NCBI RefSeq assembly: GCF_004123195.1
Contig: NZ_SDLI01000016.1
Coordinates: 1-63,295, forward strand
Source of the DNA: Ammoniphilus sp. CFH 90114
GTDB lineage: Bacteria; Bacillota; Bacilli; Aneurinibacillales; RAOX-1
Length of the DNA stretch: 63,295 bases
Reading direction: 5' to 3'
Shown: piece by piece, positions 32,077 through 40,886 of the stretch
Numbering within the stretch: position 1 is the stretch's first letter
How the letters are laid out: every line of letters starts with the position of its first letter
Notes under the pieces: generated by a model
Told to the model about the DNA's origin: nothing
What the model saw: only the letters and a program-made list of their open reading frames with translations
The model's database searches: none
Made by a program: the position numbers and the translations under genes

Positions 32077-34824
32077 TTAATACTGCATCCTTCTAAGATA
32101 CACTCGTAATGCCGTCATCACAGCCACTCCAACCGCTAGGTATAGAACAATAGGATGATATAAGACATAGACGAGTCCCACAATCGGTGTCAGCAAGCCG
32201 CGAACTAGCGCCTTTAGCCAATCGCTATCCGCTATGTACTGCGCTATAGGTGGAGACACTTGATAATACCAGGCCACAAACTTTTTCCCGATCTCCGTTG
32301 TCATCAAGTAGTCATCTCTAAAATGTCTTAGCAAGGTAACCGCCGGGTCGAACTTGCTTCCGAACGAAGCGGTTGCGATAAAACATTCATCCACCGGTTC
32401 TGTCGTTACGGTAACTTGTGCCTTCGCTTCTTTATCCACATATTGTGCTTGAAGTTCCGTCACTCCTAGCGTGATTCCAGTCAAGAGTCCTAACTGATCT
32501 ACTTCGGCAATCGTCGGTTCACTAGATTGGTAATTCGCTTTCGTTGTGACGTTCGTTTGTGTCCCATCCGTGTACGTCGCCGTAACTTGAGTCTGGCGTT
32601 GGCCTCCGATCGCTAGTTGGTACTCTTCCTTATCAAACTGAAGGAAAGCCAGTTTGGACGGATCGCTATCGGTTAACCCCAGCTCCAGCGTAGCCGTGGA
32701 AGCATCGTCCGCCATCTCTTGAACTTGTATCATCAATCCAAGCTGTGGAAGCACTCTCCCAAAGACGGGGGCCTCAGGAATTGAATAATCATAGCCATCA
32801 TAGAAGAGGGAAACGGGAGCCTGAGAGGAAAAATGAATAGTGCCCGCTGGACCACTCAAAAACCTCTCTGAAGTGAAATTCAAGCCAAAGGCAGCATCGC
32901 TGATTTGATAGATCGAATGGGCAGGATTGTTCTTGTCTCCGCTAATATATTTCACCTGACGGTGGGCATCAACAACTCCAAGCATACCATATCCCGCATT
33001 CTCTTTCGCATGATCATTCGACTCATAGCTTCCATTATACGCCCAAATCACCACTCCCGGATCATAGGTAAAATAGGAATCCGCCGATACATAGGAAGAT
33101 AAACCTTGATCCACTCCATTATGTGAGCGCAATTCAACTAAGTAATAGTTCTCTAACTGTTCATCTGACCCATCATGAAGGAGGAAGCCATTGATATCAA
33201 AAGAACTTGGACCTTCTGCATCATCTGAGAGAATAACTTCCCCGTCAGCCGTTAAGTTGATATTATCCAATAGATATCCACCTTCACGGCCAGAGGAATC
33301 TGTCATGTAACGGAATTGAAGTTTAATTTGCCTTCCGATATAGGCCGATAGATCGATGGTATCCTTTACCCAGCCATCCGTATGATCACTGTAGATAGCC
33401 AACGGCTCCCAACTATGTTCCACATCATCCATCACACCTAAGATAAAGAAATCATAGCCTTCTTCAACACTTCGAAAACTATCAAACTCAAGATAGACAT
33501 CTGAAGTGACACTAGACAAATCTATCCAAGGCGAGATCATCCAGTTATTCAAGTAGTCTCTATTATCAGAGTAATAGGAATACGTGCCGTCTTTAGGTTG
33601 AGCCAAGGCTGGTATCAACGTCGGAGGGAGATCCAACTTGATCACCTTATCTCTAGGGTCAAAATCACTTGCTTCCTTTACAGATATCCTTTGGTTCCCA
33701 TTTTTCAGTTCTTCCCAATGAAGTTGAATCGGATCCACCCAATTCCCGCCTAAGCTTGTTTGGAGATACAATTTACTCCAAGGATCTAAGCCTGTTGGTC
33801 GGGTTCTGGCGACTTCCCCAGTGAAACCGCCATTCGCCATTAAGGACCACCCCCCCACTGGGGATCCCAATCCGCTATTTGTTGTATCATATAGATCAGG
33901 AAGATTGAGGTTATGACCATATTCATGGGTAAACACGCCTGGTGGTCCATCCTCTGGTTGAATCATATAATCATAAGCTAATAAGTTCGTCCCTGGAATC
34001 GGAACGGGTTCAGAAAGGGAAGACCGATGAGAAAAGATCGCCTGATCATCCTCCATCGTCTGTTCTGCAATACCAGCATGAACAACCATCAAATTATCGA
34101 GGAATCCATCCGCTTCTAGAATAATGCCATTACCATTCATATCGTATGGATCTCGCTGGTCGTATACATCCTCTTTCCCCTCCACGAGGCTCCCTACTTG
34201 CGAAAGGGTCTCCTTAATCAATTCGGTTACGTGCTCATCGCGCTCATTTTGCGTATTCTCTCCATAATATACATAAGAATGAACAGACTGCATCCACGGT
34301 GTAACCTCACCCTCTACGGTCCAAGAACCCCCAGACTGCTGGTAGTAATATTGGGCCATCGACGTCATCGCAATCCCATTCGGTGTAACATAATCTTCTT
34401 TAGAAAAAAGCATGTCACGATAGTGTTCTTGACTGAAGTCTTCCAACCAAAGCCGATTCTCAGGATGTGCAGGAATGCGGTTATGCTTACGGTCAGGGAA
34501 TTCAATTAAGGCCACGACAACTTGGTCTGTATGCAGGCGGGGCTGTGTCTGTTTTGCATGAAACATCATCATTCGTTGTTCGCCCATCCGCTCGATCGTT
34601 TCCCTTCTGACTCTTTCCTGATTCCTCTTCGTCACTTTTTCGAAAGCAATTGCATCCTCCCCACTCGTTTGGAATTCTTGAATGAGTTGCTCTCGATCCA
34701 CATAAGTCTTATTGGCTAAATGGTGTGCTTCCTCATGAAAGTTTTGGGCCTGTGCTTTAATGTTCCCTGTATTGAAGCCCATAAGTAGTACGGCAAGAAT
34801 ACAGTAAGCCTTTAGTCGTTTCAT
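32077..34824 (-). CDS. secreted M6 (immune inhibitor A-like) metalloprotease with CFI-box C-terminus
   Basis: About 915 residues from ATG 34824 (GGGAGGGAAGG upstream). Signal peptide MKRLKAYCILAVLLMGFNTG. The M6 catalytic domain contains LVALIEFPDRKHN-type strands (written VVALIEFPDRKHNRIPAHPE) and the zinc motif FTHEYGHNLNLPDLYD (HExxH near residue 298). MAM-like and beta-sandwich domains follow (WMISPWIDLSSVTSDVYLEF). Next are a BIG2-like Ig domain (about 745-820) and a C-terminal CFI-box, CFIATASFGSKFDPAVTLLR, with a terminal membrane helix. InhA-type proteases degrade host or environmental proteins. The CFI-box tail with its helix suggests retention at the membrane or a dedicated sorting step. 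Confidence 0.86.
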   Translation of the reverse strand: MKRLKAYCILAVLLMGFNTGNIKAQAQNFHEEAHHLANKTYVDREQLIQEFQTSGEDAIAFEKVTKRNQERVRRETIERMGEQRMMMFHAKQTQPRLHTDQVVVALIEFPDRKHNRIPAHPENRLWLEDFSQEHYRDMLFSKEDYVTPNGIAMTSMAQYYYQQSGGSWTVEGEVTPWMQSVHSYVYYGENTQNERDEHVTELIKETLSQVGSLVEGKEDVYDQRDPYDMNGNGIILEADGFLDNLMVVHAGIAEQTMEDDQAIFSHRSSLSEPVPIPGTNLLAYDYMIQPEDGPPGVFTHEYGHNLNLPDLYDTTNSGLGSPVGGWSLMANGGFTGEVARTRPTGLDPWSKLYLQTSLGGNWVDPIQLHWEELKNGNQRISVKEASDFDPRDKVIKLDLPPTLIPALAQPKDGTYSYYSDNRDYLNNWMISPWIDLSSVTSDVYLEFDSFRSVEEGYDFFILGVMDDVEHSWEPLAIYSDHTDGWVKDTIDLSAYIGRQIKLQFRYMTDSSGREGGYLLDNINLTADGEVILSDDAEGPSSFDINGFLLHDGSDEQLENYYLVELRSHNGVDQGLSSYVSADSYFTYDPGVVIWAYNGSYESNDHAKENAGYGMLGVVDAHRQVKYISGDKNNPAHSIYQISDAAFGLNFTSERFLSGPAGTIHFSSQAPVSLFYDGYDYSIPEAPVFGRVLPQLGLMIQVQEMADDASTATLELGLTDSDPSKLAFLQFDKEEYQLAIGGQRQTQVTATYTDGTQTNVTTKANYQSSEPTIAEVDQLGLLTGITLGVTELQAQYVDKEAKAQVTVTTEPVDECFIATASFGSKFDPAVTLLRHFRDDYLMTTEIGKKFVAWYYQVSPPIAQYIADSDWLKALVRGLLTPIVGLVYVLYHPIVLYLAVGVAVMTALRVYLRRMQY

Positions 34825-34947
34825 CCTTCCCTCCCATTTCAATAGGCGTATTGTACTAACTCTATCAATCTCTAAAAATAGTACCACAGCTTGAGATTCT
34901 AATATAGCAATAGTTGGTATAAGTATTGAAAAGAATACTTAACGATT

Positions 34948-34975
34948 TTGAAGATATAGACTTTTAAGTTATAAT
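34948..34975 (+). promoter_or_regulatory. sigma-A promoter of the 2-hydroxyacid dehydrogenase gene
   Basis: TTGAAG (34948-34953) and a perfect TATAAT (34970-34975) with a 16-base spacer lie 32 bases before the ATG at 35008. Confidence 0.65.
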
Positions 34976-35007
34976 GAAAAGAAAACCAACAAAAGGAAGT
35001 ATAACTT

Positions 35008-35955
35008 ATGCCAATATCTCAACCAAAAATTCTCGTTTACGCCCCTGAAGGTTCAGAAAAATATGCTGCAATGATTCGAAAAGAGGGATACACCTTGGTC
35101 GAATCTGCTTCCTCAGTTGAAGAAGCACGTCGTTTACTCGATGGAACCGAAGTACTACTTTGTTGGAAATTCCCTATCGATCAAGTAGAACTCCCTACAT
35201 CTCTGCGATGGATTCAATCCATGGGCGCAGGAGTCAACGATTGGTTAGCTTTCGCAAATCGACTTGAAGGGATTACACTGACACGCGTCGTTGGACAATT
35301 TGGTAGACCGATTGCCGAGTATGTCTTTTCCTACCTCCTTTATTTAGCGAAGGATATTCCTAGGCTCAGCCGCTCCCAACAAATGAACGCCTGGGAACCG
35401 TTCCTTACAGACTTTTTGACCAATAAGACGATTGGGATCGCCGGAATTGGCTCGATCGGACAGGACATTATCCGAAAAGCTCGAGCTTTTGATATGAACG
35501 TACATGGTCTTAGCTTTACGGGCAGTTCGGCCCATCTTGTTGATCGTCATTATCATGCAACGGAATGGAAAGCTTTCTTAACAGAATTAGATTATTTAGT
35601 TCTCACCCTTCCATTGACGGAGCAAACCAAGGGAGTCCTAAACCGTGAGCTATTACTAGGAATGAAGCCGGATGCTTGTCTAGTAAACGTTGGTAGAGGA
35701 CCCGTAATCGTAGAGCAAGATCTCGTGGAGGTGCTAAAAGAAGGGCATCTTCGCGCAGCTGTGCTTGACGTGTTCGAACAAGAGCCATTGCCGGAATCTC
35801 ACCCATTCTGGAACCTACCAAATGTCTATGTCACCCCCCATATATCGGGGCCAAGCATGCCGCAGGACGTTGGTCGTTTCTTCTTAGAGAATCTACGAAA
35901 ATATCAGGACGAGACAACTCTTGATGGAATCGTAGATTTGAGCAAAGGATACTAG
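35008..35955 (+). CDS. D-2-hydroxyacid dehydrogenase
   Basis: 315 residues. The NAD-binding fold is centred on IGIAGIGSIGQDIIRKARAF. The catalytic Arg lies in LVNVGRGPVIVEQDLVEVLK, the Glu in VFEQEPLPESHPFW and the His in YVTPHISGPS. The lid region MGAGVNDWLAFANRLEGITL is of the GhrA/YcdW type, so it may reduce glyoxylate or hydroxypyruvate using NAD(P)H. Monocistronic, with its own promoter and a strong terminator. A glyoxylate role would link to the glycolate oxidase genes 25 kb away; this is speculation. Confidence 0.87.
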   Translation: MPISQPKILVYAPEGSEKYAAMIRKEGYTLVESASSVEEARRLLDGTEVLLCWKFPIDQVELPTSLRWIQSMGAGVNDWLAFANRLEGITLTRVVGQFGRPIAEYVFSYLLYLAKDIPRLSRSQQMNAWEPFLTDFLTNKTIGIAGIGSIGQDIIRKARAFDMNVHGLSFTGSSAHLVDRHYHATEWKAFLTELDYLVLTLPLTEQTKGVLNRELLLGMKPDACLVNVGRGPVIVEQDLVEVLKEGHLRAAVLDVFEQEPLPESHPFWNLPNVYVTPHISGPSMPQDVGRFFLENLRKYQDETTLDGIVDLSKGY

Positions 35956-35964
35956 AAAAAGTCA

Positions 35965-36003
35965 AAAACCTCCTCAGTACGTCTAAACTGAGGAGGTTTT
36001 TTT
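35965..36003 (+). terminator. strong intrinsic terminator, 14-bp stem
   Basis: AAAACCTCCTCAGT (35965-35978) pairs with ACTGAGGAGGTTTT (35987-36000), followed by more T. Confidence 0.92.
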
Positions 36004-36005
36004 AT

Positions 36006-36215
36006 GTGAGCGGACATAGCATTCGTTATATACCCTAAAAAGCCTCCAAGAGTGGGGTTATCGGACACAAGATCCTCCAAAACAGAGTCTAGGAGTGGGA
36101 ATCTTGAAAGATAGCGGAATCCATGTCCGCCAAACCATCCAACCAGGCGATTTTAAGGCAAATAAGGAACCCAGTGTCCGCGCGCAAGCTCCTGGGTACT
36201 GTAGTCATGTCCACT
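36006..36215. repeat. intergenic repeat, copy C (compound ATGTCC type)
   Basis: It holds an inverted unit (GAGCGGACATAGCATTCGTTAT near 36007, longer than the others) and direct units: ATAGCGGAATCCATGTCCGC near 36110-36130 and AAATAAGGAACC with GTGTCCGC near 36158-36182. It shares landmarks with copies A and B but is rearranged. Confidence 0.5.
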
Positions 36216-36326
36216 CGACTTCAATCCACATTGATATTACCAGGAAATCATATCCTTTCGATAAAAACAAAGAAAAGAGCCTTAGAGGTTACCTAATGCT
36301 CTCTTTAAATACCAATATGTAAAAAA

Positions 36327-36401
36327 TGGCTGGCCCGCCTGGATTCGAACCAGGGCATGACGGAGTCAAAGTCCGTTGCCTTACCGCTTGGCTACGGGCC
36401 A
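36327..36401 (-). tRNA. tRNA-Gln (anticodon TTG)
   Basis: 75 bases with an encoded CCA end (36327-36329). The acceptor pair TGGCCCG/CGGGCCA, anticodon loop CTTTGAC and T-arm GGTTCGAATCC are all present. Last gene of the minus-strand RNA cluster. Confidence 0.95.
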
Positions 36402-36460
36402 ATAAGTTACTGTACCTTTATTTTAACCCGAGGGCCAAATATTATACCAAGAAATCAAAA

Positions 36461-36488
36461 AAGTCTCTTGTTAATTAACAAGAGACTT
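36461..36488 (-). terminator. palindromic terminator between the two tRNA genes
   Basis: AAGTCTCTTGTTAA and TTAACAAGAGACTT form a perfect 28-base palindrome, followed on the minus strand by a T-run. It separates tRNA-His from tRNA-Gln. Confidence 0.8.
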
Positions 36489-36503
36489 AATTATGGCTAT
36501 GTA

Positions 36504-36580
36504 TGGGGCGATCGATGGGAATCGAACCCACGTGTGTCGGAGCCACAATCCGATGCGTTAACCACTTCGCCACGACCGCC
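36504..36580 (-). tRNA. tRNA-His (anticodon GTG)
   Basis: 77 bases including the extra 5' G and encoded CCA (36504-36506). Acceptor GGCGGTCG/CGATCGCC, anticodon loop TTGTGGC and T-loop GGTTCGATTCC are present. Confidence 0.95.
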
Positions 36581-36589
36581 ATATTATTA

Positions 36590-36856
36590 CCGTGCACCCA
36601 TCTTGGATACGAGAGACCAAGCGTTACTTGTGAAAGTGAGCTCGAACCAGGCTACCCCACGGCACATAGAAGGTTCCACTTAGGGCTGCTTCCTTCCGGA
36701 CCTGACCCGTTTCATGAATTTCCATTGCGTTGGACCCAATTGTCAACACTCCTTTACACAAGGCAGACCTTACCCTTTCGTACCGCAGATGGGAATTCAA
36801 CCTCGCTAAGGCGGATTGCGAGTTACAGGGCACCGCCATCTCCCCATCTAGCACGG
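36590..36856 (-). ncRNA. ffs: signal recognition particle RNA (large Bacillus type)
   Basis: About 267 nt. The invariant domain IV hairpin reads GGTCAGGTCCGGAAGGAAGC and continues AGCCCTAAG (36690-36720). The 5' Alu-like domain is GCTAGATGGGGAGATGGCGG, then TGCCCTGTA, and the 3' arm contains GGGGTAGCCTGGTTCGAGCT. The ends CCGTGC and GCACGG pair, fixing the limits at about 36590 and 36856. Being over 250 nt with an Alu domain, it is of the Bacillus scRNA kind. Confidence 0.95.
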
Positions 36857-36873
36857 TATGTATTTTAAAAATT

Positions 36874-37060
36874 CTGTCCCGCCTATGCCGTCTTCCCTAT
36901 TTGTTTTATTAACCCGCGCTCTTGCAGGTGGGTTTCCGCATGTTGACCTTCTCGCGATCCCACGTCCGAAGAGGGGGCATGGCTTTGGTCAACCCATATA
37001 AGAATCCCTAAAAAACAGTACGGTTTAAAACATAATGGGAAAACGCACATCGCAGGATAT
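36874..37060 (-). ncRNA. ssrS: probable 6S RNA
   Basis: About 187 nt between rnpB and ffs. A closing stem can be drawn: TCCTGC and TGTGC near the 5' end (37057-37044) pair with GCATA and GCGGGA near the 3' end (36891-36877) with a small bulge. The inner part is rod-like: GGTTGACC pairs with GGTCAAC, and AACCCAC/GCGGGTT forms another helix. Two open single-stranded tracts lie opposite one another, as in the promoter-mimicking bubble. Size and layout fit 6S RNA, which binds sigma-A polymerase; I rely on structure, not on a close match. Confidence 0.55.
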
Positions 37061-37087
37061 GTTTGCTTGCTGCATGAATTTATGGCA

Positions 37088-37503
37088 CATGAAATGGCTG
37101 TAAGCCAGGTTTTGTTCCTGCGTGCTTCAAGCGATGCCACTCTCGCACTACAGGTGCAGTCATTTAACTATCGATTCGTGATGAACCGATCCGTCCCTTT
37201 GGTTCCTATTGTTCCCGCAGGACGGTGCCCCTACCGTAAGTTTGGGTTGCTCGCTCGTGGGGTTTACCCGTTCCACCTTTCTCGTTTCCAAGAAAGTAAT
37301 CGTCACTGTGGCACTTTCAGGTTACTCTCAGCATATCCCTCAAAGAAGAACTTAGCATGATTTCACCGCCGTCAGCTAACCATGAAGATTAACTGCCCAC
37401 CCTTGCGAGTGGCACGAACACTCCGGGCATCTCAGCTCCGGGCGAGCCTGGACTTTCCTCAACTTATGCTTGCACATAAGCCGCAACTACTCACCATTTC
37501 ATG
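37088..37503 (-). ncRNA. rnpB: RNase P RNA
   Basis: About 416 nt. The conserved cores are present: GAGGAAAGTCCAGGCTCGCC near the 5' end, GGTAAACCCCACGAGCGAG, CAACCCAAACTTACGGTAGG (P4/J-region) and GCTTACAGCC at the 3' end. ATGAAATGG at both ends gives the closing helix with CCATTTCAT. Three ribonucleoprotein RNAs follow one another here (rnpB, 6S, ffs). Confidence 0.93.
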
Positions 37504-37673
37504 TTTTATTTCGTTGTTGTTTGTGTAAACTAATTTATCATGGATCACCGTTCACTGTCACTAGTGAATGTTTTCCAACACTCACCGTATACCCTATTTG
37601 GTGATGCGTCTCATCCACGAGACTTAATTTATCATTCTACGATGCTTCTAGGCAATAGATTATTATTTCCATT
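37504..37673. promoter_or_regulatory. upstream region of rnpB
   Basis: Minus-strand GTGACA and TAAATT about 18 bases apart, near 37540-37570, form a possible promoter for the RNA cluster. Nothing else stands out. Confidence 0.35.
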
Positions 37674-38006
37674 TTAGATGTCGTCGTCATCTACTCCAAC
37701 GAGAAACAATCGTTCTTGAAATCCACCTCGAGTTTCGGCTTTTTCTCTGCGAATCTGTTCCAATTCTTCGAAAGAAGAATCATGAACCTCCACTAACGCA
37801 TAGATCATCTCCAACAAATCAGCTAGTTCCTCCATGGCTTCCTGATCATTTCTCGCTTGCAGATACTCGTCCAACTCTTCTCGGCATTTTTTCTGAAGCT
37901 CCAGCTTGTAGTCTTCCTGTTCTAAGATGCGGAAACTGTACTTTTTTCCCGATTTCTCAATAATCTCTGGGATGCGATCACGTACAAGTTTATTATAGAT
38001 AGGCAT
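37674..38006 (-). CDS. MazG-like nucleoside-triphosphate pyrophosphohydrolase
   Basis: 110 residues, all-alpha. MPIYNKLVRDRIPEIIEKSG starts the typical 'phosphoribosyl-ATP pyrophosphohydrolase-like' family. The metal-binding glutamates lie in CREELDEYLQA and EAMEELADLLEMIYALVEVH (ExxE with a later D). The tail RGGFQERLFLV is the family's end. It presumably hydrolyses a non-canonical dNTP or NTP to the monophosphate. GGGAG precedes the ATG. Single gene. Confidence 0.83.
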   Translation of the reverse strand: MPIYNKLVRDRIPEIIEKSGKKYSFRILEQEDYKLELQKKCREELDEYLQARNDQEAMEELADLLEMIYALVEVHDSSFEELEQIRREKAETRGGFQERLFLVGVDDDDI

Positions 38007-38137
38007 ATTAGTGTCTCCCTTCTAAGAATAACACGTTCACTGAATAACCTAATTATAACAAACCTCCACCATATTGTCAGAATAATCTTATATATATATA
38101 TTTCTATACACCGGTATCTAGTAGGGGATGCATCCTT

Positions 38138-38371
38138 TTACTTTTCCTCTTCTTTTTCCACACTTTTCTTCTTATCCCTCATAAACATCATGATGGCTAT
38201 CGTAAGAAAGGCACTCCCACCAATCATCGAAAAAATGAAATCCGTCCATATTAATTTATCGTTAGGACCATTACCGATTGGGCCCACTTTTGGAGCATAG
38301 GCATAATACAACTCATAAATCGAAATCCCAATATAGAACAGCGCACTAAACAACACAATATACTTTCTCAA
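38138..38371 (-). CDS. small two-helix membrane protein
   Basis: 77 residues from TTG 38371, with AAGGAG nine bases upstream. Two hydrophobic helices (IVLFSALFYIGISIYELYYA; FIFSMIGGSAFLTIAIMMFM) are joined by a loop rich in Gly, Pro and Asn, with a charged tail DKKKSVEKEEEK inside the cell. No family recognised. Confidence 0.6.
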   Translation of the reverse strand: MRKYIVLFSALFYIGISIYELYYAYAPKVGPIGNGPNDKLIWTDFIFSMIGGSAFLTIAIMMFMRDKKKSVEKEEEK

Positions 38372-38462
38372 GTTATCTGACTCCTTTCTTTTGCAATGAC
38401 ATCCTGACCGATTCGTAATATTTTTTTATTATAGATAAATACTAACCATGAAAGGAGGGTTT

Positions 38463-39314
38463 ATGTTAAAAGAGAATCGTCTTAATCGCAATTCCATCCC
38501 TTTTCTCATTTTAGGTATCATCCATCTATTTATCCTCGTTAAATTAATAAACCAACAAAGGCATAGACTTACCTTCATTCTATTATTAACCAATATTGGA
38601 TTGGCTTACATGTTTGAGTATTTTGTATTAAACCTGTTTCAGGCCTACACCTATAAACCAAGAGTAATGAAACAACGGAACTTTGATAATATCTTTGGAG
38701 CCATATTATCTCAAGCACTGTTTGTACCCGTCACAGCAACTTACCTAACCTTGTCGCAAAAAAACTGGAAATGGAAACTGGCATTCTCTAGTGGATATTA
38801 TTTCATTGAGAAACTCTTTCTACGATTACAAATTTATAAAGTACATTGGTGGAAGCCTCTTTACACCTTCCTATTAATCAATGTTTACTTTATAATTAGT
38901 GATTGTTTTTATCAGAGCATCATGAATCGAAAAAAATGGGCGCTAAAAACCGCTCATTATTTATCCATAGAAGTCATTTATATTACCTTAATGTATGTGG
39001 CTGCCGCGAGAAGAAGGATCCGATTTGGACGAGGATATGTTCATTCTTGGAGAGAACACTTCATCATAGCCCCTCTATATAGTTTTCTATTTTCAGCCAT
39101 GGCCTGCTTAACTTCCGTAAAATCTGGATTACATTATAGGCTGCTCCTACTATTTGGGAATGTCGTCATGGACCTTGTATTGGTAAGGGCAGGGGTATTA
39201 AAACTCCATTTTCAGTATTACATCAGAATCCTTCTTTCCCAATTCCTCATGTCGATATTATCAAGATCGCTGTATAACCTCATCTACAAACAAAATGACG
39301 CGAACATACATTAA
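38463..39314 (+). CDS. polytopic membrane protein of unknown function
   Basis: 283 residues from ATG 38463 (AAAGGAGGG immediately upstream; the ATG at 38448 overlaps that site). Seven or eight hydrophobic helices, including FLILGIIHLFILVKL, TFILLLTNIGLAYMFEYFVL and WWKPLYTFLLINVYFIISDC. Many aromatic and basic residues lie between helices. The pattern is that of a conserved Bacillales membrane protein without assigned role. It does not look like a transporter with internal repeats. A terminator overlaps its end. Confidence 0.65.
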   Translation: MLKENRLNRNSIPFLILGIIHLFILVKLINQQRHRLTFILLLTNIGLAYMFEYFVLNLFQAYTYKPRVMKQRNFDNIFGAILSQALFVPVTATYLTLSQKNWKWKLAFSSGYYFIEKLFLRLQIYKVHWWKPLYTFLLINVYFIISDCFYQSIMNRKKWALKTAHYLSIEVIYITLMYVAAARRRIRFGRGYVHSWREHFIIAPLYSFLFSAMACLTSVKSGLHYRLLLLFGNVVMDLVLVRAGVLKLHFQYYIRILLSQFLMSILSRSLYNLIYKQNDANIH

Positions 39315-39338
39315 TAGAACATGTTCGCTCTTTTTCGT
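39300..39338 (+). terminator. terminator overlapping the stop of the membrane protein gene
   Basis: GCGAACAT (39300-39307) pairs with ATGTTCGC (39321-39328), then CTCTTTTTC. The stop codon is inside the loop. Confidence 0.75.
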
Positions 39339-39368
39339 TTTGGTATAAGCAAATGCTTCTCTCTTGCT

Positions 39369-40577
39369 TCACTTCTTAAATTGCGCACTATTATTCATGA
39401 TCGTTAACGGCTTCGTCATCTGATTATAATTCATCCAGTACCGGATAATGACCAGCAACAAAAAAATGACAAGGGACATAAACAAATTGACTGCAGGCCA
39501 TAACCCTAACCACTGTGCTCCCCAACCCAATCCGAGTAATGGTATACTAACACCCAAATAGGAGATTGCGTAAAATATCGAGATCACATTCCCACGTACT
39601 TCTTTCGGTGCAATCTCATTGACCAAAGACAAGCTGCCAACAAACGCTGGGCCATGCCCCATTCCTGCAAAGACTGCACATAGTAAAAGCAACGGCAACG
39701 AGGCAAACCAGTTTAATAATACTAATCCTGTCAGACAAAACAAGGCGCTAACAATCCCTACTAACGTTACGATAAAGGTGGAAAAAGAAAGCTTTCGCAA
39801 TATGACCTGAACGACCGTTGAGGAACCTAAAGCTAGAAACACAATTAGTCCGGATACTATGATGCTCTTGGTACCTGTAAACGTAAACAGGTAGGTCGGA
39901 AGCACCGTTAAAAACAAACCGATTACAGCCCAAACTAAAATGGATGTACAAGAAGCCAAGTAGAACGACGAACGGATTTCTGTCGGGACCCTAGGTAAAT
40001 AAAGCTTCTCTTTTCTTTTTTCTTTTAGCGTCTCGTCAATTGTTACCAGGACAAAAAGACAAGGCAACAAGAAGATTAAGAGGATAACGTATGGCATACT
40101 TATCGAATCCATAAAAGACTTAGCAATGCTAGCGGAAAAAATGGGTCCAAGCGCATTCCCTACAGACATGGCAATCGATGATACAAAGGCACAAAAGGTC
40201 TTATCTTGTGAAGGATGTATCTCCGTCATGGCAGCGACAGCGACACCGTTAAAAAGCCCAACAGAAAGTCCTTGCAACACGCGCGATAAAAGAATGCTAA
40301 TCGTTCCATCTGCCAAAGCAAAACTAACAGTACCCAGAATCGACATGCTTAACCCCAACACCAGAATCCATTTCCTTCCGATCCGGTCTGATAATTGTCC
40401 AGCTATCAGACTTGTTGGGATAATAGCAAAAGCATAAACAGCAAAGATCAACGTGATCATGCCAGGGGAGAGCTCCCACTTTTGCTCGTACAATGAAAAT
40501 AGCGGGATCGGAATATTAGCCCCTAGCATGATCAGAAATAAGGAAGACGCTATAAACCAAAAAGGAACAGACTTAAT
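39369..40577 (-). CDS. MFS transporter, apparent ATT start
   Basis: About 402 residues with 12 membrane helices. MFS motif A is present as LIAGQLSDRIGRKW, and GPAFVGSLSLVNEIAPKEVR follows in the second half. The first ATG (40529) would cut off most of helix 1, whereas the frame continues upstream as KSVPFWFIASSLFLIMLGAN, a normal MFS N-terminus. The only codon there with a ribosome site is ATT at 40577, five bases after GAGGTG. A promoter TTGTAA-N17-TAGAAT (40650-40622) lies upstream. Probable drug or metabolite exporter. It is divergent from the Fur-controlled small gene. Confidence 0.75.
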   Translation of the reverse strand: MKSVPFWFIASSLFLIMLGANIPIPLFSLYEQKWELSPGMITLIFAVYAFAIIPTSLIAGQLSDRIGRKWILVLGLSMSILGTVSFALADGTISILLSRVLQGLSVGLFNGVAVAAMTEIHPSQDKTFCAFVSSIAMSVGNALGPIFSASIAKSFMDSISMPYVILLIFLLPCLFVLVTIDETLKEKRKEKLYLPRVPTEIRSSFYLASCTSILVWAVIGLFLTVLPTYLFTFTGTKSIIVSGLIVFLALGSSTVVQVILRKLSFSTFIVTLVGIVSALFCLTGLVLLNWFASLPLLLLCAVFAGMGHGPAFVGSLSLVNEIAPKEVRGNVISIFYAISYLGVSIPLLGLGWGAQWLGLWPAVNLFMSLVIFLLLVIIRYWMNYNQMTKPLTIMNNSAQFKK

Positions 40578-40621
40578 AATTTCACCTCATTTTTCTCATA
40601 GTTTCTATATCATTTACTGGA

Positions 40622-40650
40622 ATTCTATGAAAAAAAGAAGATGATTACAA
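40622..40650 (-). promoter_or_regulatory. sigma-A promoter of the ATT-start MFS gene
   Basis: Minus-strand TTGTAA (40645-40650) and TAGAAT (40622-40627), spacer 17 bases, about 45 bases before the ATT start. Confidence 0.5.
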
Positions 40651-40762
40651 GTATGCAGTTATTCATGACTAAGTAAGAAAAAACTGACTAATAGGAACCA
40701 AGTAACACTTACACTAAACGGCATCCCATATTTTCCTGTTCGATCTACTTGCTTTTTCTGTA

Positions 40763-40816
40763 TTGACAACAATTATCAATAGACTTATAATCATCTTATT
40801 CCGATAATGATTATCA
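40763..40816 (+). promoter_or_regulatory. Fur-controlled sigma-A promoter with two Fur boxes
   Basis: A consensus promoter TTGACA (40763-40768), 17-base spacer and TATAAT (40786-40791). Fur box 1, TGACAACAATTATCA (40764-40778), matches the 7-1-7 pattern TGATAAT-N-ATTATCA at 12 of 14 positions and covers the -35. Fur box 2, CGATAATGATTATCA (40802-40816), matches at 13 of 14 and lies at the expected transcription start. Iron-replete Fur should shut this promoter tightly. Confidence 0.75.
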
Positions 40817-40886
40817 ATAACTAACTGTATTGATTATAAGCAAATACTCATAATTTAGAATTGTATATAAAAAGGAGATAAACCAC

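Noticed and set aside
36357-37360. Several open frames across 36.3-37.4 kb on both strands
   Set aside because: They lie over tRNA-Gln, tRNA-His, SRP RNA, the probable 6S RNA and RNase P RNA and have no ribosome sites.
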